Source of the DNA: Bidens hawaiensis
Lineage: Eukaryota; Streptophyta; Magnoliopsida; Asterales; Asteraceae
DNA length: 64,000 nt
Assembly: GCA_021521415.1 (NCBI GenBank)
Contig: JAIQDT010000001.1
Span: 1,612,001-1,676,000, forward strand
Direction: 5' to 3'
The translations under genes and the position numbers were made by a program. Position 1 is the first letter of the stretch. Every line of letters begins with the position of its first letter. Positions 21,263 through 32,873 of this stretch are shown here, piece after piece. Under the pieces are notes generated by a model that worked only from the letters and a program-made list of their open reading frames with translations, was not told the DNA's origin and did not search any database.

Positions 21263-24202
21263 ATGCCTCCAACTAGATCCAAGGGAATTACCATGACACC
21301 CGAGGAACTCGCGGAAATAATCGCGCAAGCGATCGCAACACACGAGGCCAGCAAGGCCGATTCAAGTCAGGGTCGTCAGAATGAGACCCCAGAACCCGAA
21401 TCAGGAGCCTTGGACAAAGGATGCTCCTACAAGACATTTATGGCCTGTAAGCCTTGGCCATTCAAGGGTACCGAAGGGGCCATTGGGCTCTACAACTGGA
21501 TTGACAAGATGGAGACAGTTCTCTCCATTAGCGGATGTAGTGAGAACCAGAAGGTCCTTTACGCGACCTGCATGTTCCAAGAAGCAGCTTCGTCTTGGTG
21601 GAAGCTTCAAGTGAAGACTTTGGGGCGAGAAGTTGCTCTTCACAAAACCTGGGAGGAACTGAAGGAAATGTTGATGAGAAAGTTCTGTTCTCGCGCAGAA
21701 ATTCAGAGTCTGCAACAGGAATTCTGGAACCACACCATGTTAGGAACGGATATCGACGCCTACAACAACCGGTTCAACGAGCTTTGCCAGTTGGTGCCAG
21801 ACATGGCAAACACGGAGGATAAGAAGATCGAGAGGTATATCTTTGGGTTACCTCCTGTTGTTAGGGTTCCGCTCAACGCCGCAGCGCCTCCAACCTTTGA
21901 TGAGGCGGTAGCGCGGGCCATCACCCTTACAAGGGATACGGTCCGTGCGGGTATGTTGACTACGCGCGGAATCGAGCAGCGAACCTCTGATCCCAAGAGG
22001 AAATGGAACTCTCACCACCGAGGGTCCGACTCCAAGCAGCCACCGTTCAAGAAGCAAGAAAGCGCAAGGGTTTACGCGATCCAAGCCGCGAAACCATCAA
22101 GGAAAGGATACAGCGGGCCCCGCCCATGGTGCAGTAAATGCAAGTATCACCACGAGGGTGAATGCGCAAGAATCGAATGCGCCAAATGTGGCAGACCAGG
22201 ACACAAGGCGATGAATTGCCGTGCTAAGGAAGCTGGAGCCAGTGACAACTGCTACGCATGCGGGAAGCCAGGGCATTTTAGTCGGGATTGCCCGCAAAAG
22301 GGAAACCAAGCTCGCGGGAGAGCTTTTGTTATCGGCGCGGGCGAAGCTAAAAAAGAGCCGAATGTGGTAACCGGTACGTTTTTGCTTAACGGCCATTTTG
22401 CATCTGTCTTATTTGATACTGGCGCTGACCTAAGTTTTATATCCGCCGAGTTTAAAGACTCCCTAGGCCTAGCAACCAGTAGGCTAGACACACCTTATAC
22501 TATAGAACTAGCCAATGGTAGGCAGTTATGCGCGAACGAAAGAACTGAACAATGTGTAATAGTCATGGGAGGTCACGGGTTCAATATTAACCTGTTGCCA
22601 ATAGACTTGGGAAGTTTTGACATTGTGATAGGTATGGATTGGTTAGTCGAGAACCACGCGGAAGTTATTTGCCATGAGAAGCAGGTTCGGATCCCACTGC
22701 TGAACGGAGAAATCTTGGTGATTCAAGGGGAAAGAAGGGGAGTTGCGACGAAACTGATTTCGTGCCTAAAGGCGCGCAAGTGCCTAAAGAAAGGGTGCTA
22801 CGCCTTCCTGGCGCATGTAGTAGAGAAGAAAGGAGATGAGCGAAGAATTGAAGACTTACCAGTAGTGCGCGAATATCCAGAAGTTTTTCCTGAAGATTTG
22901 CCCGGATTGCCGCCACCGCGACAAGTCGAATTTCGTATTGATTTAGTCCCAGGAGCTGCGCCAGTAGCTCGAGCGCCTTATCGACTAGCTCCATCTGAGA
23001 TGCAAGAGCTATCCAATCAGTTACAGGAACTATTGGATAAGGGTTTCATACGCCCAAGCTTTTCACCTTGGGGAGCTCCAGTACTGTTTGTTAAGAAGAA
23101 GGATGGTTCGTTCAGAATGTGTATTGACTACAGGGAGCTGAATAAGCTGACAGTCAAGAATCGGTACCCCTTACCGAGGATTGACGACTTATTTGACCAG
23201 TTGCAGGGATCCAGTTATTATTCGAAGATAGATCTACGGTCCGGATACCACCAACTTAGGGTCCATGAGGAAGATGTGCCGAAAACAGCCTTCCGAACTA
23301 GATACGGCCATTATGAGTTCTTAGTGATGCCTTTCGGGCTAACTAATGCGCCGGCTGTATTCATGGATCTGATGAACCGTGTGTGCAAACCATACTTGGA
23401 TAAGTTTGTGATTGTATTTATAGATGATATTCTGATTTACTCTCGGACCAAGGCCGAGCATGAGCAACACCTGAGATTGATTTTGGAATTGTTGAAGAAA
23501 GAAAAGTTGTATGCGAAGTTTTCCAAGTGCGAGTTTTGGCTTAGAGAAGTTCACTTTCTCGGTCACGTTGTAAACGAGAAAGGAATACACGTTGATCCTT
23601 CCAAAGTCAAGGCCATCGAAAACTGGGAAGCGCCAAAAACCCCAACTGAGGTGAGGCAATTCCTAGGACTAGCTGGCTACTATCGACGATTCATTGAGAA
23701 CTTCTCCAAGATAGCTCTACCCCTGACCGCGCTAACTCAGAAAGACAAGAAGTTTGTTTGGGGCGAAAATCAGGAAGCGGCGTTTCAAATGTTGAAACAG
23801 AAGTTATGTAGTGCGCCAATTTTGTCTCTGCCCGAGGGGACGGATGACATCGTCGTTTACTGCGACGCTTCACATCAGGGACTCGGATGTGTCCTTATGC
23901 ATCGAGACAAAGTCATAGCGTATGCCTCGCGCCAACTCAAGGCCAATGAAAAGAACTACACAACACATGATCTGGAACTTGGAGCGGTTGTCTTCGCGCT
24001 AAAGATTTGGCGCCATTATCTCTATGGTACGAAGTGTATAATCTTTACGGATCACAAGAGCCTTCAACATATATTTGATCAAAAGGATCTAAACATGAGG
24101 CAACGAAGATGGGTTGAATTGTTGAATGATTATGATTGTGAAATAAAGTATCACCCTGGAAAGGCGAATGTGGTAGCAGACGCGCTAAGTAGGAAGGAGT
24201 GA
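21263..24202 (+). CDS. Gag-protease-RT-RNase H polyprotein, chromovirus 1
   Basis: The start is the ATG at 21263 (MPPTRSKG); upstream in-frame codons lie in the leader. Order: gag core (about 21.42-21.95 kb); two zinc knuckles [14 protein letters not shown] and [14 protein letters not shown] (about 22.17-22.28 kb) that bind RNA; aspartic protease with [11 protein letters not shown] near 22.41 kb; RT with [20 protein letters not shown] and the catalytic FIDDILIYS box near 23.42 kb; RNase H with [10 protein letters not shown] near 23.86 kb and FTDHKSL; and the end motif [16 protein letters not shown]. The frame stops at TGA 24200-24202 and continues unbroken in the same frame into integrase. 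All catalytic motifs before the stop look intact. Confidence 0.95.
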   Translation: MPPTRSKGITMTPEELAEIIAQAIATHEASKADSSQGRQNETPEPESGALDKGCSYKTFMACKPWPFKGTEGAIGLYNWIDKMETVLSISGCSENQKVLYATCMFQEAASSWWKLQVKTLGREVALHKTWEELKEMLMRKFCSRAEIQSLQQEFWNHTMLGTDIDAYNNRFNELCQLVPDMANTEDKKIERYIFGLPPVVRVPLNAAAPPTFDEAVARAITLTRDTVRAGMLTTRGIEQRTSDPKRKWNSHHRGSDSKQPPFKKQESARVYAIQAAKPSRKGYSGPRPWCSKCKYHHEGECARIECAKCGRPGHKAMNCRAKEAGASDNCYACGKPGHFSRDCPQKGNQARGRAFVIGAGEAKKEPNVVTGTFLLNGHFASVLFDTGADLSFISAEFKDSLGLATSRLDTPYTIELANGRQLCANERTEQCVIVMGGHGFNINLLPIDLGSFDIVIGMDWLVENHAEVICHEKQVRIPLLNGEILVIQGERRGVATKLISCLKARKCLKKGCYAFLAHVVEKKGDERRIEDLPVVREYPEVFPEDLPGLPPPRQVEFRIDLVPGAAPVARAPYRLAPSEMQELSNQLQELLDKGFIRPSFSPWGAPVLFVKKKDGSFRMCIDYRELNKLTVKNRYPLPRIDDLFDQLQGSSYYSKIDLRSGYHQLRVHEEDVPKTAFRTRYGHYEFLVMPFGLTNAPAVFMDLMNRVCKPYLDKFVIVFIDDILIYSRTKAEHEQHLRLILELLKKEKLYAKFSKCEFWLREVHFLGHVVNEKGIHVDPSKVKAIENWEAPKTPTEVRQFLGLAGYYRRFIENFSKIALPLTALTQKDKKFVWGENQEAAFQMLKQKLCSAPILSLPEGTDDIVVYCDASHQGLGCVLMHRDKVIAYASRQLKANEKNYTTHDLELGAVVFALKIWRHYLYGTKCIIFTDHKSLQHIFDQKDLNMRQRRWVELLNDYDCEIKYHPGKANVVADALSRKE

Positions 24203-25705
24203 ATAAAAACGCTACGAGTCAAGGCTCTAAGGTTGACCATTCGCGCAGATCTCTCTACCCGCATCCGAGACGCTCAGCAAGAAGCCTTGAAACCAGAGTT
24301 TGCTAAAAACGAATCCCTTGGGGGTATGATTAAGAGTTTGGAACTTAAGGAAAACGGCAATCTATTTTTCGCTAACCGCATATGGGTCCCTCTCAAGGGA
24401 GGATTGCGCGAGCAAGTATTAAACGAAGCTCACAAGACGCGGTATTCCGTACATCCTGGCGCAGACAAGATGTACCAAGATGTTAAAGCGCTGTATTGGT
24501 GGCCCAATCTTAAAGGCGCCATCGCGATGTATGTCAGTAAGTGCCTGACGTGTTCGAAGGTAAAGGCTGAATACCAGAAGCCGTCGGGGTTACTTCAGCA
24601 GCCAGAAATTCCCATGTGGAAGTGGGAACAAATCTCTATGGACTTCATCACCAAACTGCCAAGGACACCTGGGGGTTACGACACGATCTGGGTTATTGTA
24701 GATCGGCTAACTAAGTCAGCGCACTTCCTGCCGATCAAGGAAACCGATAAGATGGAAAAGTTAGCCCGATTGTATATTCGAGAAGTAGTTTCAAAACATG
24801 GAGTCCCGGTGTCCATCATTTCTGATAGAGATAGTCGGTTCACCTCAAAATTTTGGAGATCGTTACAAGGGGCTTTAGGTACTCGTCTGGACATGAGTAC
24901 GGCTTATCATCCCCAAACGGATGGGCAAAGCGAGCGAACAATCCAGACATTGGAAGATATGCTGCGCGCGTGCGCAATCGATTTCGGTGGTAGCTGGGAT
25001 ACTCATCTCCCATTGGTTGAATTTTCTTACAACAACAGTTATCACACAAGCATCAAGGCTGCGCCGTTTGAAGCTTTGTATGGGCGCAAGTGTAGATCCC
25101 CACTGTGCTGGGCTGAAGTGGGTGACAAGCAAATGACTGGTCCAGAATTGATCCAAGAAACAACAGACAAGATTTTTCAGATACGGGATCGCCTTAAGAC
25201 AGCGCGTGACAGACAGAAGAGCTACGCAGATGTGCGAAGGAAACCGTTGGAGTTTCAAGTAGGGGATAAAGTACTTTTGAAAGTCTCTCCATGGAAAGGA
25301 GTCCCCCGTTTCGGCAAGCGAGGAAAGTTAAATCCGCGCTACATTGGACCATTTGAGATCCTGGAAAGGATCGGTCCGGTCGCTTATAAACTCCGTTTAC
25401 CCGCCGAACTCAGTGGAGTTCATGACACGTTCCATGTGTCCAACCTCAAAAAGTGTTTATCTGACGAAACGTTGATTTTACCGTTGGAAGAGATTCACAT
25501 CGACAAACAACTACACTTCGTAGAAGAACCTATAGCAGTAACCGATTGGAAAGAACAAAAGTTACGCAGAAGCAAAATCAAGTTAGTAAAGGTTCAATGG
25601 AACTCAAGGCGTGGGCCTGAATTCACTTGGGAAAGAGAAGATCAAATGCGCCAGAAATACCCACACCTCTTTCAGAGCATGGCTTCTGCCAGCGACGTCT
25701 CCTAA
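24203..25705 (+). pseudogene. Integrase with chromodomain-like end, cut off by a TGA
   Basis: This is the same frame as the upstream polyprotein, beginning right after the TGA. It has a zinc-binding region (HKTRYSVH...CLTCSKVK, about 24.43-24.56 kb), and catalytic residues in MDFITKLP (Asp), ISDRDSRF (Asp) and [10 protein letters not shown] (Glu). A C-terminal segment [12 protein letters not shown]...[17 protein letters not shown] corresponds to the chromodomain region of Tekay-type elements, which directs insertion to chromatin. No normal start codon follows the stop, so without readthrough integrase would not be made from this copy. The stop context (GAG TGA ATA) suits a CGA-to-TGA change. 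Confidence 0.92.
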
Positions 25706-25739
25706 ATTTCGGGACGAAATTCTCTTAACAGGGGGAGAA
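25705..25739 (+). other. Conserved inverted repeat and polypurine tract, chromovirus 1
   Basis: AATTTCGGGACGAAATT begins at the last base of the stop codon and can fold into a small hairpin. It is followed by a purine-rich CAGGGGGAGAA abutting the 3' LTR, which primes plus-strand DNA synthesis. Chromovirus 2 has the same arrangement. Confidence 0.85.
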
Positions 25740-27959
25740 TGTGACACCCGGTAATTTCCCAATCCTATAAACTAAGTAATCAACCTAATAATTAGGTGAT
25801 TGTAAATATTAAGCGCGCTATGTTAGTCAGCGCAGGCATGTTATGTGCACCCTGCGCGAGCGCGCTATGTTAGTCAGCGCAGGCATGTTATGTGCGCCCT
25901 GCGCGAGCGCGCTATGTTAGTCAGCGCAGGCATGTTATGTGCGCCCTGCGCGAGCGCGCTATGTTAGTCAGCGCAGGCATGTTATGTGCGCCCTGCGCGA
26001 GCGCGCTATGTTAGTCAGCGCAGGCATGTTATGTGCGTCCTGCGCGAGCGTTTTGGCTTTATGTTTTCACGTAACTTAACTTTATGATGGGTTGACCGTC
26101 CCGCATGATGCTAAGGCGGGTGCATCCCAAATCGTTTATGCGCGTGCGGAAGGGGAACTAACCTCCCCGCATGGCGGGAACATTGAGAGCTAGTTTGTCT
26201 GAAGCTCCAAGATGGAATTGACTTCAACATGACTGATCACTATGTTGAAATACCAAGACCACCTGGAGAATCTACAAATGAAACTCAATGTCCCTGACTG
26301 CGAGAAGGTTACGTACCTACCCGCAGCAAAGAAATGTCCTTCACGCAGAAAGCTATGCGCACAAAGTGATACGCGCAGAACACTTAGCCTAATCCCCATC
26401 CATAAGGGAATTACTCCCGCCCAAAAGGAAACAGTAGCGTGTTTCAGAGATTTTCCACTTTTTACTGTACACTGACAAAAGTACCTGAAAAAGCACACTG
26501 TAACATGAAAAGTCAACTGTCAGCCACCCTACTCCCACCAACCACAGACCTGCATGTCCTGTCCAAATCAAATCAAAATCTTTTATCCACTACTCCACTT
26601 TTAAATAAATAATAATAATTTCCATACTTTATCATCATTACACCTAGATATGAAAAGATTACAATCCCCTAAAGCAAGGGATTGTGTTCCCTTGAGTTTG
26701 CCTATAAATATGTAACCTAAATTATCACCCAAAACACACTTCAAACTTCTCTCTTAAGAACTGCAAACTTGCACTAATCATCTCCCAAGCATCCGTTGTT
26801 TTCATTTCCGATCCTGTTACTAGGTAAGCCGAGAATATAACCTTGAGATCTACTTTCCAACCCTTATATTCTCCTATTTCTTGATCTTAATATATATACT
26901 TCTTGTTATTTAATCGTATTCTAGACCTTCAATTCCGAGGCCAACACCAAGAAAACCCGAATCTCGATTACTCCCTTAACAAGAACCACATGTGAGTCTC
27001 ACAGCCCCTATTTTCACTGTTTTCACTACTTTTAAACTGTTTTCGGGGCGAGGGACACGTACTTAAATAATGTTTTATCATGGTATACTTACAAGCTATG
27101 CAAGCGATTATGTGTTTAAATTATGTTTCATAATGAGCAATGCGAACGGTTATCTATGGTTTTCGATGTATGTGCGCTAGAATTCGAGTAAGTGATCACT
27201 TTACCATTGGAACTCGAAGGGTAGGGACTGCTGGTTTGATCCACCCACTCGTAGGGGTCGCACCTCTTTGCATGGACGAGTGCCTAGTATGGTCATGGGG
27301 CAGTACTACGGGATTGAGCCCGCTCGTAGGGGTCGCGCCTCTTTGCATGGACGAGCGCCTTGTTTTCCGGCACAACGTTCGCGTAACCCGCGGGACGGTA
27401 TTACTTATTTTGCTCGTAGTGGCAGCGCCACTTACACAGACGAGCATAGTTCCCAGAAATGTTCGCGCGTAACCCGCGGAACGATTTTATCAGATTATGT
27501 TATCAGAACTATGTTTTACTAAGCATGTGTTTCAATATGATTTTTATCAAGACTATGATGCAATGCGATTTATCAAGTTACTAAAACTTGTGAACTCACT
27601 CAGTTTATACTGATTCAAATGTTTTACGTGTCTTTCAGGAGATAACTAGGTAGCGCATGGAGTCACACTTAGAGCACCTCACGTTGAACATCTAAAACTA
27701 GCTTTTTGGAAGATTTTAGTTCTATCCCTTCGATGCGCATGGTTGTTCCCGCCGCGCAAGGGGATATGGCGTGGAAATCTTCAACAGTTTTTATACTTGG
27801 ATGTTTTTATGAAATTTTTAAACAATGTAATGTATTTTTATTAAACATTTCATGCGCAATGAAAATCTTACTTTGAATGTTTGCAATGGCCCGTGCTTAA
27901 TTATCAATCCCCACTCGCGCGCGCCCGGCTGTTTCTGCCGCTCAGGGCCGGGTGTGACA
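25740..27959 (+). repeat. 3' LTR of chromovirus 1
   Basis: It is 2220 bp, nearly identical to 18810-21031, with the TATA box at 26703-26710 and the 47-bp array at 25813-26047. All five array units here match more closely than in the 5' LTR. One difference changes CAGGTGAG to CATGTGAG near 26991. Confidence 0.95.
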
Positions 27960-29478
27960 GATCGGATCCTTGTCCTTAAGAATTAAGGCAATAAATGAAT
28001 ACATACACCCAAAACTAAATGAGTCTGCATGAAAGAATTCTTCATACACTATGAGCAAATCTCCTTGAAGGCAACTTCAAAATATTTTCAAGAATTTAAA
28101 ATTAAAACCATCCGGCTCCGGAGCACGGTTCCTGTTACACTCCCACACCGCCGCCTTTATTTCCGATATTGTAAACGGGGAAACCAACGAGTCCGCCTCC
28201 ATACCATTTAACCTACTGATAAACGACAAGACTAAGACTAACTTGTTTTGCGCCGGTTCAAGAAACCGTGACTTGAAAATTCGAAAGCAATCTCCTTTAA
28301 TAAGTTCGAATTATAGACCCACAACCCATCAACAAGTAAGCCATGAAGCCTGTTACTGCTCAGGTTGGCATTCAACACATTATGGAATTACTTCGAGTTC
28401 TCATCCTCGTCCACGCCCCATCGGATCCCTGACTTTTGTTTGAGATTCTTTTCTTAAAAGGCCATCTACCCTTTTCACAAACTCCAAACACTCCAATCTA
28501 ATTTCCATCTCTTCCTTTGATAGCGGTCTATTTTCGCCTGTCAAGTCCAGGTTCTAAATAGTCTTTTTCTTCAAAGCATATAGACTCGCCTTCTGCTTCT
28601 TATATCCAACTACCCAGCCTTTAATTTTTAACTTCAGCATTCTGAGCTTTGTTGATAGAGCCAGATATGCCCCGCCCTGTAACCTGAATCGACCACATTC
28701 GGCGGCCACAAACTCCTCAATATCACCTAAATCAAGCCACAAATTGTAGAACCTGAAAGGGAAGCGAACAAAATTAGATGAAACATATGATAACAACAAC
28801 AGTCGATGGTCCGAACAATCCTTAGCCAAAAGTGTACAAGACACGAGTGGCCACTCATTCATAAAGTATTTGCAAACCAATATATGGTCCAATTTACTGA
28901 ATTTATCTCCTTTATCATATATATATGTAAAAGAACCCCCCCCCCCCCATGGTATTCCACAAGTTCCGCCCTATCAATAAAATCATTAAAAGCTAATGCA
29001 TTTGTGGCCACAAACTCCGAGTTCCTTCTCTCATCGGGCCCTCGAACCCCATTAAAATCAACCATTAAAATGCACATACCCGTCACCAACCTCCTAACCT
29101 CCAACAACTCATACCAAAAGGTTCTTCTCTCAGTGGGGTCATTCGGAGGGTATATGTTAAAAATACTCACACAACAACCCAATGGTTTAATAATCCCGGT
29201 CGTAACCAAGAACCATCTATTCTTGAACGAACTTGTTTAAGCGAAATAGGAAGGGTCCCATAAACTAAGAACACCTCCCGATCGTCCAATTGCATCCACC
29301 GAGTTGAATTCATACATCGATTTTCCCCAAAACCTGTTTATAGTAATAGATGATAGTTTGGCCGCTTTCGTCTCTTGAATAGCAATGAAAAGTACCCCAT
29401 TACAAGTCTTTATACCACGAATCCAATCGGCTTTTTTGGACTCGCCCACCCCCTGACATTTATTGATAAAAGATTCAT
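27960..29478 (-). pseudogene. LINE ORF2 N-terminus: APE-type endonuclease
   Basis: The start is the minus-strand ATG at 29478, giving MNLLSINVRG, the standard plant L1 ORF2 opening; a frameshift then leads to GESKKADWIRGI and the endonuclease landmark FIAIQETK. Later landmarks are FWGKSMYEFNSVDAIGRSGG, GMCILMVDFNGVRGPDER (catalytic D-N region) and ARFKFAVSKLDHILV-type residues read as NSVNWTIY/MDHILVCKYF. The following linker region (28.0-28.5 kb) is heavily mutated. A poly-C run is at about 28937-28949. The enzyme would nick target DNA to prime reverse transcription. Confidence 0.83.
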
Positions 29479-30862
29479 GAAGAACATTTTATATCATCCT
29501 CTCCTTCAACAACTAATCTAACCAGATCACGATGGTTTTGAAGACCAACCCCTAAATCGATCCCCATTTTTATAGTTTTTTCAACCTTTCCTCCACCAGA
29601 TGGATGGTTCAGATCTGCCTCCATCGTTTCCACAACACTTTTCATCAGACCTCCTCCAATGACCTATCAACAGTCTGAGATGGTAAAATAAAATCATCAC
29701 CCTCTTGATGTGATGCCACCGTTGACGACATACCGATCTCCTTATCTAAGTCAGGAAAAGGAATCCATGTTGGACCACCCTTCCCGGTTTCATTAAAATC
29801 CAAATGACTCTCCACACTTGGACTTCGTGCCTTTTCTTGGACGTTTCTGAGATGCCGAAGTAAACAAATGTCCCATATCTGGGCCAACACCCAAACCGCC
29901 ATCCTGCAACCTACCAGGTTGGCCTCATCCGGAGCCAATAAGCTATCGTCGGTTTCATTAATACCGATACAGTTTTCCACGTCTTTAGAAATTGTATTCC
30001 CATGCGCCTCCATCGAGTCATGAGTAAGCTGGGACCCTTCCTCAGACATGCCATTTAACGTACCATCATCCCCTTGCTTCGTCACTGACAACGACACAAA
30101 CTCCCCTTCTTCCATAGAGTCCACCTTATTTTCTGAATTCTCATCCCCGATCGAATCACTAGACTAAGCAGAGGAAGTATTCCCATAGAAGTTTGGAATC
30201 CGTCTTCATCTCCTCCACAACCCAGACCGGGAATTTCTTCCCCTTCCACTTTACCATGATTGCTTCCTCAATTCGACCTCCAATTTTGGTTAACACAAAA
30301 CAATCCCCGAAGGGGTTATCCGATTTTGGCCAAGAGAACCCCGACGGAAAAATTTTTGAACTGAACCAAACAACCCCCTATTTTGTCATAAATTTCACCA
30401 TCTCGTAGCATGATTGGCAACCCTGTCACTTAAAGTCCGGCCATACGGTCGAACCGTACCTCTTGACCATTCCAAATCTCAGCTTCTTTCAAAACTTTCC
30501 TAAATGGTAGCTTTAGTTTTTAAGAACTCTCTTGCTTGAGCATGATTCTTAAACACAATCAAAATTGTAAGTCCCCCAACATATGATAAAGCGACATCCA
30601 TAAACCTCGCTTCTTTCAACAACAATTTTGCCTCACACATAGCCTGCACAATTCTCGCCACCCCCAGAATTGTCCTCCCCATAATTTGACCAGGATAACA
30701 CTGACCTGGGCAATCAAGATATATTTCTTTTTTGGATGAAGTAGCCTTACCAACACCTCCTTTCTCAAAAATCGATTTATAGGACACCCCTGGCTGCTTA
30801 TGACATTGGGACAAAACCCTATGTTCATTACCCCTTTCCGACACAACCTGATACACCTTATT
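29479..30862 (-). pseudogene. LINE ORF1, C-terminal part with DUF4283-like segment
   Basis: Minus-strand frames at 30.50-30.86 kb (GRTILGVARI, LLLKEARFMDVALSYVGGL, TILIVFKNHAQAREFL) resemble the DUF4283-type segment of plant L1 ORF1 proteins. Downstream frames at 29.64-30.12 kb are acidic and low in complexity, as in the variable ORF1 tail (MDSMEEGEFVS...). Stops and frameshifts separate the pieces. The upper end abuts a solo LTR and continues at 32874. Confidence 0.7.
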
Positions 30863-31419
30863 TGTAACATCCTAAAATTTATAATGTTAAATAAAGAAAG
30901 TTACGTTTAGTGATTTCGCGTTATTAATTAATTAATGTCGAGTAAAGAACGGATCATGGACTTAGATTAATTAAGATGGGTTAAATGAGAATGGGCCTTA
31001 GGTCCATGGGCTTTAAGGGATATAAATACCCCTAAACCAACCTAAAACCCTAAACCCTCATTTCATTTCCATCATAATCTCTACACACTCAAAAACACAC
31101 ACATACACTACACCATATTCGGCCGAGAGAGAGAGAGACATCCGAGACCAAGAATCAAGCCTACCATTATTAGATCTTCAATATACGAGATAACCAAGCA
31201 ACCCGCGACCACACCGAACGTATAAAAGGTATGTTCTTGACCTTTAAAGTTTACGTAGTATTGAACGTTTTTACCTTAAAGGTCCAAGCTTTATAGTATA
31301 TACGGGATATATATACGAACGAAAACAGTTAGGGAACGTAGGGGGTGATGTCGAACCATAACAAGGGTATTAAAATCGCCAAAATGCTTGATAAAAACCA
31401 AACCCGTAGCTGACCTGAA

Positions 31420-31700
31420 CAACTTCGCCTGCAAAAGCTTAACTTCGCCTTCAAAGCATAACTTCGCCTTCAAAGCTTAACTTCGCCTTCGGCCAAGTTC
31501 GCCTAACTGGTAACTTCGCCTAAGGCCAAGTTCGCCTAATTGATAACTTCGCCTAAGGCCAAGTTCGCCTAATTGATAACTTCGCCTACGGCCAAGTTCG
31601 CCTAACTGATAACTTCGCCTAAGGCTAAGTTCGCCTAACTGATAACTTCGCCTAAAGCTAAGTTCGCTTAAGATTTAACTTCGCCTAAAGTTAAGTTCGC
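31420..31700 (+). repeat. AACTTCGCC / AAGTTCGCC tandem repeats in solo LTR copy 3
   Basis: Alternating AACTTCGCCTAAGGCC and AAGTTCGCCTAACTGAT half-units make a period of about 33 bp with some eight periods. Copy 4 carries the same block at 33690-33960. Copies 1 and 2 carry different repeats at this LTR position. Confidence 0.88.
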
Positions 31701-32261
31701 TTAGAAAATAAATTAAAAACCTAATGGAAAATGTGTTAAGACAGCTCGACCCCAGCCAGGGGCTCTGCCCCTTGGACCCTGCTAGGGGCTGCCGCCCCTA
31801 GACCCCGCTGCCAGGGGCGCTGCCCCCGGACCCCCGTTCGTTGTGGGTAGTAGTTAAGACTAGAAAGATGATATGAGTAGTGATAGTTAATTGATACGTA
31901 TACTTGTTTTACAGTCAGCCGTGCACAACTGAAGAAAGGGATTACGATTAACGGTGAACGTAACCGTGTTCAGGTGAGTTTCTAGCCCCAATTATGTGTT
32001 ATGTTTTCGGGGCTGTGTGCATACTCTATATGTTTGTTAATACACTTATCCTAAGTGATAAGTGTATGCCTTATATAAATGATGTGAAATGTATGAATGA
32101 TTGCTTGTTAGTACGTGAACGATCTTCGGATATTGCACGTACTGTCAGGTTGTAACGCTATGTATAAGGTAAGTATGATATGTATGCTTATATGTATGAA
32201 CGCGATAAAGTTAATAAAATAAGGAAATGATGGTTGTATGGTTACGAAAAGGGTACCGAGC

Positions 32262-32475
32262 CCTAATAATACTCGAGGTATGATGTATGGTTGTATGGTA
32301 ACGAAGAGGGAATCGAACCCTTCTAATATTCGAGAACTAGGGAACCGAACCCTACTAATATTCGAGGAAAGAGGGTACCGAGCCCTAATAATACTTGAGG
32401 AAAGAGGGTACCGAGCCCTAATAATACTCGAGGAAGGAGGGTACCGAGCCCTAATAATACTCGAGGAATGTAGGG
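32262..32475 (+). repeat. ACCGAGCCCTAATAATACTC tandem repeats
   Basis: Units of about 32-52 bp have cores GGGTACCGAGCCCTAATAAT and ACTCGAGGAA, in six to seven copies. The block is also present in copy 4 (34.55-34.78 kb). The apparent open frame through it is a repeat artefact. Confidence 0.85.
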
Positions 32476-32873
32476 CGTAATGCTCTTTATAACGTAAAAT
32501 GTGAAAGTAAGAAAGTATGAAAGTATGAATGAAAGAATATAAGTTATTGTGTATTGTATAATGTATGATTAACTAGAACTCACTCAGCGTAGCTGACTTT
32601 TAGTATGCACGCAGGTGAGTAGGATGAGACAGCTGGCTTGAGTGGGGACACATGGCAGAAGAATAAGAGTCTGGCATCTGAAGACTAATGATGTTTTAAT
32701 TTTAATGCTTTAATGTTGAAAGACAAAGGATGTTTTGAGACAAGTTATGAATTATGTAATGTTTTATGAAAGTTTTATATTCCGCATAAAGTTTTAATTA
32801 ACTCTGATATTTAGAACTGCGTTTATGAGTAAATCCAACACGAAAGTAGGGCTACCGGTAACGGGGCCTTACA

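Larger units (their letters stand above)
18810..27959 (+). mobile_element. Full-length Tekay-like chromovirus 1, TSD GATCG
   Basis: This is a complete Ty3/gypsy element: 5' LTR 18810-21031, tRNA-iMet primer site, gag-pol, polypurine tract and 3' LTR 25740-27959. It is flanked by the 5-bp duplication GATCG at 18805-18809 and 27960-27964. The order PR-RT-RNase H-INT-chromodomain, LTRs of about 2.2 kb and the iMet primer site fit the Tekay/Del clade. By eye I count about 12 substitutions and one 2-bp indel between the LTRs, so the insertion is recent. It is inserted in the minus-strand LINE. One in-frame TGA interrupts pol. Confidence 0.95.
30863..32873 (+). mobile_element. Solo LTR, family A copy 3, TSD TTATT
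   Basis: It runs TGTAACATCC to GGGGCCTTACA, 2011 bp, flanked by TTATT at 30858-30862 and 32874-32878. It splits LINE ORF1. Internal order: leader-like region with CACACA, the AACTTCGCC repeat block (31.42-31.70 kb), the triple GC hairpin (31746-31840), the hairpin-capable TCTAGCCCC...GGGGCT element, the TTCG stem-loop (32111-32142), the ACCGAGCCCTAATAATACTC block (32.26-32.47 kb), and a CTCACTCAGCGTAGCTGA module near 32.58 kb. No coding region is present. Confidence 0.94.

Noticed and set aside
28922..28950. Run of about 13 C bases near the LINE endonuclease
   Set aside because: It is a simple homopolymer in a pseudogene with no sign of function and possible sequencing uncertainty.
31420..31700. 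Regularly spaced repeats that could be taken for a CRISPR array
   Set aside because: There are no unique spacers; the units are contiguous LTR tandem repeats in a plant genome.
32238..32480. Open frame with repeated RALIILEE units, like a repeat protein
   Set aside because: It is a translation of the ACCGAGCCCTAATAATACTC tandem repeats of a solo LTR; the same frame in copy 4 has no other support.
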